Positions 1-6,035 of a stretch of 7,228 nucleotides of DNA are shown piece by piece. The translations under genes were made by a program, and so were the position numbers. The notes beneath the pieces were generated by a model that saw only the letters and a program-made list of their open reading frames with translations, made no database searches and had not been told where the DNA came from. Position 1 is the stretch's first letter. Each line of letters begins with the position of its first letter. The DNA comes from JACMIU01 sp043763605 (GTDB lineage Bacteria > Armatimonadota > Armatimonadia > Armatimonadales > Armatimonadaceae), in contig JAYULM010000455.1 of assembly GCA_043763605.1 (NCBI GenBank), forward strand, positions 1-7,228, read 5' to 3'.

Positions 1-5
1 CGCTC

Positions 6-42
6 GGTGGCGGAGCCACCTATAGACGTCGGTGAAACCGAT
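6..42. repeat. Pair of short hairpins with 3-nt loops
   Basis: Two perfect inverted repeats stand close together. GGTGGC at 6-11 pairs with GCCACC at 15-20 around the loop GGA, and TCGGT at 29-33 pairs with ACCGA at 37-41 around the loop GAA. They lie about 65-100 bp beyond the stop codon of the minus-strand GspE-like gene. They could act as 3' hairpins for its transcript, but no T-run follows on either strand, so a classical intrinsic terminator is not supported. The same design (short stem, 3-nt loop) recurs at the other end of the window. Confidence 0.55.
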
Positions 43-79
43 GGACCGCGACCGACGGGCACCACCCACGGACGCGATT

Positions 80-108
80 AACACCCAACACCCAATCACC
101 CAACACCT
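80..108. repeat. Heptad tandem repeat, G-rich on minus strand
   Basis: Degenerate copies of a 7-base unit run in tandem: AACACCC (80-86), AACACCC (87-93), AATCACCC (94-101) and AACACCT (102-108). On the minus strand this reads as GG or GGG runs separated by short TGTT/TGATT spacers. This is the layout of a possible G-quadruplex in the 3' end of the GspE-like mRNA. The repeat overlaps the TAG stop of that gene (107-109). Similar short tandem repeats are known between genes in several bacterial phyla. Function is unknown. Confidence 0.6.
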
Positions 109-1945
109 AAACGATTCCCTGCGCGACGAGTTCGGCGGGCGAGGTTAGTCCGACGCGGACGCGGGCGACGGCGGTTTCCTTGAGCGAGACCATGCCCTGT
201 TGCACTGCGTAGTGGCGGAGGGTCCACGCGTCCACGTTTTCGCGGAGCATCCGGGCGAAGCCGCCGTCGCAGGTGAGAACCTCCTGCACGTCGAACTCGC
301 CGACGTAACCCGTGTTTTCGCACCGGGGACAGCCCACCGCGCGGTACACCGGCTCGCCGACCGACAAGCCGAGCCGCGCCGCCATCTGCTCGGTCGCTTC
401 CTCAACCGCGCGGCACGACAGGCACAGTCGCCGTAGCCGCCGCTCCGAGTACACGCCGAGTAACGCACTCGCCGCCACTTCCGCCCCGATAGCCTGTTTG
501 AGAGCCGCCGCCGCGCCCGCCGCGTCGAGCGAGTCGCCCGCCGCGCTCATTCCGACCAGGACCAGCGGGCTGCTCGCGGGCGCGACCGCCGAAACGCGGC
601 ACACCGCCGCCGCTACGCGCGGGTGCGCTGCCGACGCGTTGACCATCATCACGTCGGGGTCTTGACCCTGCAGCGCGTCCACCGCGTTCGCCACCGCAAT
701 CGCGATGGCTTCCGGAGACAGTTCCAGCGGCTCCACCACGCACTGTGATGTGTTCGGAATCTCGTAGCGCACCGCCAGTTCGCAGGTCAGCACCGTGCGG
801 GCGTTCGCGCCCTCGTCCTGGGAAAGCACCGTAACCAGCGAGTAGAGCGTCTCCTGCCAGTTCTGCCCCGTCACCAGAACCAGACCGCCGCGCCGGGACA
901 GTAGAGACCCCAGTCGGTCGCGTTGTGCGTGGGACGGGTTGAAGCGGTCGAGGAGTGTCGGGACGACCGGGTCGCGGCGCAATAACTGGAGCGTAACCCG
1001 CTCGCCATGCATTTCCGGGAGCACGGCGACACGGGTGTCTATCGACGGTAGCCCCGACTCCGTGAACGGGGGGAGCCAGCCGCGTTGCGGTCGGCGGCGC
1101 TCCCCGATGTCCAGGTGGGCTTGCCGCTTGATTTCGGCGAGGAGGGCGACATAGGCGGCGTGGGGCAACGTATGCGCGGAGCGGAGCAGGGAGCGGCGTT
1201 GCTGGCGGCGCGGCAAGCGGTACGCTATCAGCGCGTGCCCGCCCTGCGGCTCGACCGAAATCGCCGTCGCCCCGATTTGAACCGCCTCCTCCAACAGAGC
1301 GGAAAGCATCGCCAGAACCGCCTGTTCGACCGCTTCCGGGGTAGATGCCGCACCCATCGCGTCTGCCGCCGCCTGCATCGGAGTCACCGAAGACCCCGTC
1401 GCCGCCATCGCCCCCGCCGCCGCGTATTCGTCGCCCTCGCCGAACGCGCCCGCATACAGGGAGGATAACAACAACCCGGTTCCGTCCATTCCATCAGCCC
1501 CACCGTAAAAAAGATTCAGCGAGCGGCGGAGCAACGCCCCTTCCGCCAGGACGGGTTCCGGAGTCAGACCGGTCAGTCGCGCCGCAACATCGAGGGCTTC
1601 CGTGTCCGCCGGATTGAGCATCGCGAGCCGCAGGCTGATATCGGTGCGGCTCACGGGCAACATGACGAAGGTCAACGCGGCTTGGGGAGGCAACAGTTGG
1701 CTCACGGCGGGGTCGGCGGGGTCGGCATCCAGGTCGTGAAAGGGGACGCCTAACTGCACCGCCATCGCCTCCGCGATGTCGCGCGCGCTTACCAATCCCC
1801 GATCACGCAAAATATCGCCGATGCGTTGCCCGGTCTGTCGTTGCTGGGCAACGACCTCGACGAGTTGCGCGTCGGAGATCTTGCCAAGCTGGACACATAT
1901 TTCGCCGAGGGGACTTTTCGCCGTGTTGATTTGCGTGACTGTCAT
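107..1945 (-). CDS. GspE/PilB-family protein with degenerate ATPase motifs (probable pseudo-ATPase)
   Basis: The 612-residue product has the architecture of a type II secretion/type IV pilus assembly ATPase. An N-terminal MshEN-like domain (about 12-149) contains the pattern LGxILxxxGLVS and LGVPF. An Ala/Gly-rich linker (about 150-205) follows, then the N2 region ending in GERVTLQLLRR, the core, and the Zn-binding Cys pairs CLSC (508-511) and CPRC (539-542) with NTGYVGEFDVQEVL. The C-terminal helix GMVSLKETAVARVRVGLTS also fits. However, Walker A, normally GPTGSGKTTT, reads GQNWQETL (360-367), with no Lys-Thr. Walker B, normally DPDxxMVGExRD, reads DPDVMMVNASAA (429-440), lacking the Glu. 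ATP hydrolysis is therefore unlikely, and a structural or regulatory role is inferred. The start at 1945 is chosen because the MshEN fold begins just after it; an in-frame ATG at 2023 adds 26 basic residues and runs into the promoter of the divergent gene. No strong ribosome binding site is seen. Confidence 0.88.
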   Translation of the reverse strand: MTVTQINTAKSPLGEICVQLGKISDAQLVEVVAQQRQTGQRIGDILRDRGLVSARDIAEAMAVQLGVPFHDLDADPADPAVSQLLPPQAALTFVMLPVSRTDISLRLAMLNPADTEALDVAARLTGLTPEPVLAEGALLRRSLNLFYGGADGMDGTGLLLSSLYAGAFGEGDEYAAAGAMAATGSSVTPMQAAADAMGAASTPEAVEQAVLAMLSALLEEAVQIGATAISVEPQGGHALIAYRLPRRQQRRSLLRSAHTLPHAAYVALLAEIKRQAHLDIGERRRPQRGWLPPFTESGLPSIDTRVAVLPEMHGERVTLQLLRRDPVVPTLLDRFNPSHAQRDRLGSLLSRRGGLVLVTGQNWQETLYSLVTVLSQDEGANARTVLTCELAVRYEIPNTSQCVVEPLELSPEAIAIAVANAVDALQGQDPDVMMVNASAAHPRVAAAVCRVSAVAPASSPLVLVGMSAAGDSLDAAGAAAALKQAIGAEVAASALLGVYSERRLRRLCLSCRAVEEATEQMAARLGLSVGEPVYRAVGCPRCENTGYVGEFDVQEVLTCDGGFARMLRENVDAWTLRHYAVQQGMVSLKETAVARVRVGLTSPAELVAQGIV

Positions 1946-1963
1946 AATTGTTTGTTTGCGCGG

Positions 1964-1993
1964 TTGAGAATCGCTATACCTTTTTGATACAAT
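1964..1993 (+). promoter_or_regulatory. Sigma70-like promoter of the DUF4382 lipoprotein gene
   Basis: TTGAGA (1964-1969, 5 of 6 to consensus) is separated by 18 bases from TACAAT (1988-1993, 5 of 6). Transcription would begin near 2000, giving a leader of about 65 nt before the ATG at 2065. This placement argues that the plus-strand gene does not begin at the earlier in-frame ATG at 1948, which lies upstream of the promoter. Confidence 0.55.
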
Positions 1994-2047
1994 ACCGGAG
2001 TATCTTTTTCCTGCGTAGCGCATGTCGCCGCGCCCCGTCCTATCATT

Positions 2048-2052
2048 GGGAG
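2048..2052 (+). promoter_or_regulatory. Possible ribosome binding site of lipoprotein gene
   Basis: GGGAG lies 12 bases before the ATG at 2065. The spacing is long, but this is the only purine-rich anti-SD-like stretch nearby, and it supports this start over the upstream in-frame ATG. Confidence 0.35.
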
Positions 2053-2064
2053 ATCGTAGCTTCG

Positions 2065-3867
2065 ATGCAAAACAGACGACAGGCGTATTCTATTATAGGC
2101 ATTTTTGCCGGTGTGGCTTTAAGCCCGCTCTATCTGTGGGGGTGCGGTGCGGGAACCGGGCAGAGTCTGAACTCCCCCTCGCTCGGATCGCGCGCGGCGG
2201 GCGACACTGCCGGGAACGGTGGCGCGAAGGCTAACGCGAACTCTGTGCTCCCCGCGAAGCGGCTCGGCTTGTTCGTGACCGACTACGTCCCGCAAAAAAG
2301 CAAGACGGCGGGCGCGACCGACAAACCGGCGACCCTCGCCCGCTCCGAGAACACGCCCGACGCCACCGAATACGCGCACGTTTTCGTCACGCTACATAAG
2401 GTCGAACTGGTTTCCGCCGACGACCAATCGTTCCCGATATGGACCAACGATGGCGGGCGGGTGGTGGACCTCGTCGCCCTGCGCGATGCGACCGGCGAGC
2501 GACTCGCCCTCCTCGGTGGGGTCCCCGCGCCAGGTGTCACGGGAAAGAAAACCTACAAACGGGCAAGGATTACGCTCGGAAATAGTATCACATTTTTGAA
2601 GCGCGGGGAATCGTCCGGCAAGCCAACGCCGATTGACGACGCCGTCGGGCGCGACGACGAAGGGCGGCGTGTTTTCACCGTTCTGATCGACCGCCCGCGC
2701 GACCTCGGCAACGGCAAGGAGGACTTGATCCTCGCGTTCGACCGCTCGGCGTTCGTGTTCGCCGACGGGCGCGTCACGCCCAGTGTCCGCGAGGCGCGGG
2801 GCGGCATCAGCACCGACCCGGCGCGCCAGGAACCGGCGACGTTCGTCGGCACGGTCTCGGAAGCGACGGCGGGCGGCGATGGACCCGAGCGTGTTTTCGC
2901 GTTGACACCGGACGCGGGCACGCGCGGCGAGAATTTCCTGGTCTGGCTCCGTTCCTCCGCGCCGTTCTTCCGCGCGGACGGCAAATCGTCCCCGACGCTC
3001 ACGGACGGGGCGAGGGTCGCGGTGCGCGGGCGTTTGCAACCCTCCACGAAGCGTGTGATCGCCGAATCGGTCGCCGTGCTCGCCGAGGGCGAAAAGCCCG
3101 GCGATGTCGCGTCGGTGATCGGTACGCCGTCCGACGCGAACGCCGAGGGCGGCTCGTTCGCAGTTTCCGCGAAAGATGTACGTCGGATCGAACCGGCGTA
3201 CGCCAAAGTCACGGTGACGCTGGGGGAGGGAGCGGTATTGCGCTCCGCGAGCGGTCTGCCGGTGACGAAAGATCAGTTTTTCGCCGCGCTGAAAAGCACG
3301 GGTACCGACGGGTACGCCGAAGCCGAGGGCGAATACGAACCGACGACCGGTGTTCTGACCGCGACCCGCGCACGCCTCGCCGTCACGCCGGACGATAAAG
3401 CCACCCGCGAAACGTCGCTCACCGCTGTCGCAAAAACGGTCGGCGAAAAATCGCTCACCGTCGCCGCGCCGCTCGCCGAATGGGACGGGATTGTTCCCCC
3501 TGCCCCCGGCAAAGCGTGGACTGTGAATACGTCCGTCGGAACCGTTTGCCGGGACAAGGAGGGCAAGTCGATCACGCTCGCGGATTTCCTGACGGCGGCG
3601 AAGGACCCGGACACCTATGCCGTGCATGTCGTCGGCTCGTACGCCGGGGGAGCGATCACCGCGACGCGTCTCGAACTGCGCCCCGCCCCCGAAAAGGCAG
3701 TCGTCGCGAAAAGAGCGGCGGGCAAAGGGGAGAAGGACGGGGCGAAATCCGACGCGGACGCTAAGAGTGACGGCGAGGGCGTCGGGTCTGGCAAGACGGA
3801 AGCGGGTGCCGAGGCGAAGAGGGGCACGAACGAAACGCCGAAGCCGGAGCCTTCCGGGGCACCGTAG
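2065..3867 (+). CDS. DUF4382 lipoprotein with DUF5666-like repeats
   Basis: The product is a 600-residue putative exported lipoprotein. The first 27 residues have a basic start (MQNRR), a hydrophobic stretch and a lipobox-like LWGC with Cys27; Trp at -2 is unusual. Residues about 65-250 match DUF4382: RLGLFVTDYVP, then AHVFVTLHKVEL, VVDLVALRDATG, LALLGGVPAPGV and YKRARITLG in order. Three beta-rich segments follow (about 258-339, 349-440, 450-538). Each opens with a short GTV- or AVAKTV-type strand and ends near 'xGxL...ATRxxL', as in DUF5666 modules. The tail (545-600) is a Lys/Glu/Gly/Ala-rich, probably disordered stretch. The start at 2065 is set by the signal peptide and promoter. Members of these families are cell-envelope proteins of unknown biochemical role; a carbohydrate or surface-matrix role is only a guess. 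A long open frame on the opposite strand is a codon-bias shadow. Confidence 0.85.
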   Translation: MQNRRQAYSIIGIFAGVALSPLYLWGCGAGTGQSLNSPSLGSRAAGDTAGNGGAKANANSVLPAKRLGLFVTDYVPQKSKTAGATDKPATLARSENTPDATEYAHVFVTLHKVELVSADDQSFPIWTNDGGRVVDLVALRDATGERLALLGGVPAPGVTGKKTYKRARITLGNSITFLKRGESSGKPTPIDDAVGRDDEGRRVFTVLIDRPRDLGNGKEDLILAFDRSAFVFADGRVTPSVREARGGISTDPARQEPATFVGTVSEATAGGDGPERVFALTPDAGTRGENFLVWLRSSAPFFRADGKSSPTLTDGARVAVRGRLQPSTKRVIAESVAVLAEGEKPGDVASVIGTPSDANAEGGSFAVSAKDVRRIEPAYAKVTVTLGEGAVLRSASGLPVTKDQFFAALKSTGTDGYAEAEGEYEPTTGVLTATRARLAVTPDDKATRETSLTAVAKTVGEKSLTVAAPLAEWDGIVPPAPGKAWTVNTSVGTVCRDKEGKSITLADFLTAAKDPDTYAVHVVGSYAGGAITATRLELRPAPEKAVVAKRAAGKGEKDGAKSDADAKSDGEGVGSGKTEAGAEAKRGTNETPKPEPSGAP

Positions 3868-3935
3868 ATCCGGTTCTCCCTCCCGTGTTTCCCTCCTTCC
3901 CCCCGCCCGCCTCGCCTTTTCCTCCCTCCCCCCAA

Positions 3936-3965
3936 CCCCCTCCCTCATCGGAATGAGAGAGGGGG
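3936..3965. repeat. Nested hairpin inside left arm
   Basis: CCCCCTCCCTCAT (3936-3948) pairs with ATGAGAGAGGGGG (3953-3965) around the loop CGGA, with one mismatch in 13 bp. Its inverted copy lies in the right arm at 4085-4114. Each arm can therefore form its own hairpin instead of pairing with the other arm. Confidence 0.75.
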
Positions 3966-3970
3966 AGACA

Positions 3971-3989
3971 GCGGGAACGCAGTTCCCGC
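3971..3989. repeat. Nested perfect hairpin GCGGGAAC-GCA-GTTCCCGC
   Basis: An 8-bp perfect stem closed by a 3-nt loop; its inverted copy is at 4061-4079 with loop TGC. The same stem core (GTTCCC/GGGAAC, loop TGC) recurs at 7186-7200 near the window end, suggesting a family of related hairpin words in this genome. Confidence 0.8.
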
Positions 3990-4182
3990 GATCCGGAGGC
4001 GGAACGTTGCCGCGTTTCCCGAACCACCTGACAAGCAGGACTGCCTTAATCCTTCGGATCGCGGGAACTGCGTTCCCGCTGTCTCCCCCTCTCTCATTCC
4101 GATGAGGGAGGGGGTTGGGGGGAGGGAGGAAAAGGGCGAGGAGGCTGGGGGAAGGGGGGAAACACGGGGGAGGGAGAACGGG

Positions 4183-4710
4183 CTAACCCGGTCGCGCCCG
4201 TTCGCCGCGAAGCACCAACCGCTCCAGGTTGCGGGAGATGTAACGAGTGCCGACGAACTCCTGATCCGAAAGCGGGTTCACCAGAACGGTGAACATGCCG
4301 AGCCGGTTCCCTCCTAAAATATCGGTGAAGAGTTGGTCCCCGACCATCGCCGACTCGTCCGGTTTCGCGCCGAGTAGCGATAGCGCGTGACGCAGTCCGA
4401 CCGTTCCCGGCTTGTTCGCGGTGCGCGGCACATGCGCGATCCCCCAACTTTTCGCAATCCGTTCCAGACGCGGCAGTCGCCGCGTGTTGGACGCGAGACA
4501 CACCCCGATCCCCGCGTCGCGCAGTCCGGCGAGCCAGGCGAGTACCTCCGGTGTCGCTACATCGTCGATCCCGTGCCAGGGCAGGAGTGTGTTGTCCAGA
4601 TCCGTCACCACGGCGCGGATTCCTCGCGCGGCGAACTGTGCGGCAGTGACTTCGGAAACGTGCCGCACGAGCAGCGATGGGGTTAGGAGTCGGGACAGGC
4701 GGGTGAGCAT
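4183..4710 (-). CDS. yqeG: YqeG family HAD IIIA-type phosphatase
   Basis: This 175-residue protein is of full family length and shows all HAD motifs. Motif I is VTDLDNTLL (nucleophile Asp37, second Asp39), motif II is ASNT (Ser74-Asn75), the Lys motif is Lys100 in NKP, and motif IV is VGDQLFTDILGGNRLG (Asp125, Asp130). This GDQLFTDxLGGNR signature is typical of YqeG and of the related mitochondrial phosphatidylglycerophosphate phosphatase Gep4. The likely role is therefore dephosphorylation of a phosphorylated small molecule or lipid head group, perhaps PGP, in the cytoplasm or at the membrane. The start at 4710 gives the usual N-terminus MLTRLSRLLTPS; a longer frame reaching 4902 adds residues without family similarity and overlaps the divergent gene. 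No clear SD is visible. The gene converges on the lipoprotein gene across the large inverted repeat. Confidence 0.93.
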   Translation of the reverse strand: MLTRLSRLLTPSLLVRHVSEVTAAQFAARGIRAVVTDLDNTLLPWHGIDDVATPEVLAWLAGLRDAGIGVCLASNTRRLPRLERIAKSWGIAHVPRTANKPGTVGLRHALSLLGAKPDESAMVGDQLFTDILGGNRLGMFTVLVNPLSDQEFVGTRYISRNLERLVLRGERARPG

Positions 4711-4855
4711 CAGATAACCGTTATCGCGAAATATGTTCGGGCAGACACCGGCGTGAACCGTGCGCCGCATTGCACGTAGTGTATCGCGGGGGTACCATAT
4801 TTCACAGCATGATACGGCGAGGCGACTTTCCGCACGCCGGGAACAGCAGGCATTT
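4711..4855. promoter_or_regulatory. Divergent intergenic region of yqeG and desaturase-like genes
   Basis: These 145 bp should contain start signals for both genes. A perfect 13-bp palindrome, GATAAC-C-GTTATC (4713-4725), lies 2 bp upstream of the yqeG start codon and could be an operator or 5' hairpin. On the plus strand, TTGCAC (4770-4775) and TACCAT (4793-4798) are 17 bases apart, a weak promoter candidate. A second inverted repeat, CGTGC (4759-4763) with GCACG (4772-4776), overlaps the -35 candidate. Confidence 0.35.
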
Positions 4856-5563
4856 GTGAGCGAATCTATACCATTCAACCCCGCCGCCGCACGGCTCGAC
4901 AATCAAACCGAAGCCGAACTGTACTCTCTCTACCGCGCCTATTTCGCCGACGCCGAGGCGCGGCAGTGGAACGTCTGGGAGACGATCCCATGGGAAACCA
5001 CTTATTCGACGGAGCCGGGCGCGGAACTGGTGAACGCCGTTCTGACTTGCTACAGCGCGGAACTGTTTTTGCCCGATTACATGACGACGCTTTTGATGCA
5101 CACGCGGTCGTCGCGCGGGCGGACGTGGTACGTGACGCATTGGTGCTACGAGGAAGGCAAGCATCTGCTCGCGCTCGGCGAATGGCTGACCCGGCGCGGA
5201 TTGTTCACCGACGAGGAACTGCAGAACGAAGGCGCGGCTCTGATCGGCGCGAACCGCTGGCAAGCCGCCTCGACCGACGCGGTCGCGCTTTTCGTGGACG
5301 CGATCCTGTACGAGACGCAGGAAGAAGCCCGGTATCGCGAACTGCGCCGCATCGCCGAAGCCGAACACGACACGGCACTCGTCGCGCTGAGCGACCGCAT
5401 CCTGATCGACGAGGGCACGCAAAAAGGGTTCTTCAGCCAGTCGCTCGCGATCATCGCCAAACGGCACCCGGAAAAGGTGAGTGAGGCAATCGAAGTGATC
5501 GCGGCGACTCAACCCGACCCGGACGCGGCGCGGCGACTCGTACGCGGCTTGATCGATGGGTAA
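4856..5563 (+). CDS. Acyl-ACP desaturase-like (ferritin-like diiron) protein missing one His ligand
   Basis: The helical 235-residue product resembles type 2 fatty acid (acyl-ACP) desaturases. It has WNVWETIPWE near the N-terminus (38-47), a helix with Glu69 followed by FLPDY, the EExxH motif in CYEEGKHLLALGEWL (Glu100, His103), a third-helix QEE (Glu156), and IDEGTQKGFF (185-193). In the family the last motif is usually DExxHxxFF; here the His ligand position is Gln189. If expressed it should still form the four-helix bundle, but metal binding may be altered. A GTG start at 4856 is chosen because family-like sequence begins soon after it; in-frame GTG at 4760 adds 32 basic residues without similarity. 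A weak AGG lies 5 bases upstream. It heads a close plus-strand cluster with a membrane protein and a redoxin. Substrate is not predictable; a non-desaturase ferritin-like role is possible. Confidence 0.75.
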   Translation: MSESIPFNPAAARLDNQTEAELYSLYRAYFADAEARQWNVWETIPWETTYSTEPGAELVNAVLTCYSAELFLPDYMTTLLMHTRSSRGRTWYVTHWCYEEGKHLLALGEWLTRRGLFTDEELQNEGAALIGANRWQAASTDAVALFVDAILYETQEEARYRELRRIAEAEHDTALVALSDRILIDEGTQKGFFSQSLAIIAKRHPEKVSEAIEVIAATQPDPDAARRLVRGLIDG

Positions 5564-5593
5564 CCATGCGGGGAGTTAAGGTGTCTTGAGCAT

Positions 5594-6025
5594 ATGAATC
5601 AAGTTTTACTTTGGAATTTCGTCGTTCCGAGCGTTATCGGAATGATCGCTCTGATCGGGGTCGTCTGGCTATACGTCCTGCATGACTACGGCGGATGGCA
5701 ACCCCTCCGTGTGCAGAAACACAGGGATCGCGTCATTCAGGCGGCGCGGTTAACGCTGTTTTGCCACGGTGGCATTGTCTCGTCCTGCTACGGGTTGCGG
5801 GTCATGACGGGAGGACAACCGCTGTTCGGTGAGAACACCGCCTTGCCGATCACGTTACTCTACCTCGTTTTCGGGAACTTCCTTTTGACTGCCCTTCTAT
5901 ACCGATGGGCGGATCACATTATCGCGAAGCGCGGGAAACTCGATCCACGCCGCGTAGTCGCCGGGGGAACGGACGACGGATACCCGGTACACCGCCCCAA
6001 CCTGGGAAGCGGGCATTATTATTGA
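5594..6025 (+). CDS. Small membrane protein of unknown function
   Basis: I do not recognise a family for this 143-residue protein. It has three likely membrane segments: about 8-28 (VVPSVIGMIALIGVVWLYVL), about 50-69 with two Cys and a His (LFCHGGIVSSCYG), and about 82-104 (LPITLLYLVFGNFLLTALLY). Basic loops (QKHRDR, AKRGKLDPRR) are probably cytoplasmic, and the tail is polar (GTDDGYPVHRPNLGSGHYY). The ATG at 5594 begins 30 bp after the stop of the desaturase-like gene and the gene ends 10 bp before the redoxin start, so co-transcription is likely. The intramembrane Cys/His residues would suit redox or metal contact with its neighbours, but this is speculation. Confidence 0.75.
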   Translation: MNQVLLWNFVVPSVIGMIALIGVVWLYVLHDYGGWQPLRVQKHRDRVIQAARLTLFCHGGIVSSCYGLRVMTGGQPLFGENTALPITLLYLVFGNFLLTALLYRWADHIIAKRGKLDPRRVVAGGTDDGYPVHRPNLGSGHYY

Positions 6026-6035
6026 AACAACATTC

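Larger units (their letters stand above)
1946..2064. other. Divergent intergenic region between GspE-like and lipoprotein genes
   Basis: These 119 bp separate the two chosen start codons. They are much more AT-rich than the flanking genes. They contain the plus-strand promoter listed separately and a short inverted repeat, GATAC (1986-1990) and GTATC (2000-2004), which straddles the -10 box and expected start site and could be an operator. I see no minus-strand -35/-10 pair with good spacing. Confidence 0.5.
3873..4179. repeat. Large inverted repeat filling the convergent intergenic gap
   Basis: The left arm (3873-3995) and right arm (4055-4179) are inverted copies around a 59-nt centre. The inner 81 bp (3915-3995 with 4055-4135) match perfectly; the outer about 42 bp differ by small indels in C/G runs. 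The outer half of the left arm is almost pure pyrimidine and the right arm correspondingly pure purine. The repeat starts 6 bp after the TAG of the lipoprotein gene and ends 3 bp before the TAG of the yqeG-like gene, so it occupies nearly all of the 315-bp gene-free stretch. RNA from either gene would fold into a very long hairpin, so bidirectional termination or 3'-end protection is plausible. No transposase or target-site duplication is seen; it could also be a MITE-like mobile repeat. Confidence 0.9.

Noticed and set aside
125..136. 12-base segment GACGAGTTCGGC also found inverted at 7207-7218
   Set aside because: The first copy lies inside the coding end of the GspE-like gene, and the match does not extend. 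One 12-base match in 7 kb of biased sequence may be chance.
2392..3948. Long open frame of 518 codons on the minus strand opposite the lipoprotein gene
   Set aside because: It has an Arg-rich, low-complexity product with no recognisable domain, fully opposite a gene with signal peptide and known domains. GC-rich codon bias produces such shadows.
4802..5512. Minus-strand open frame opposite the desaturase-like gene
   Set aside because: The product has no recognisable motif, while the plus strand carries the diiron motifs. Treated as a shadow.
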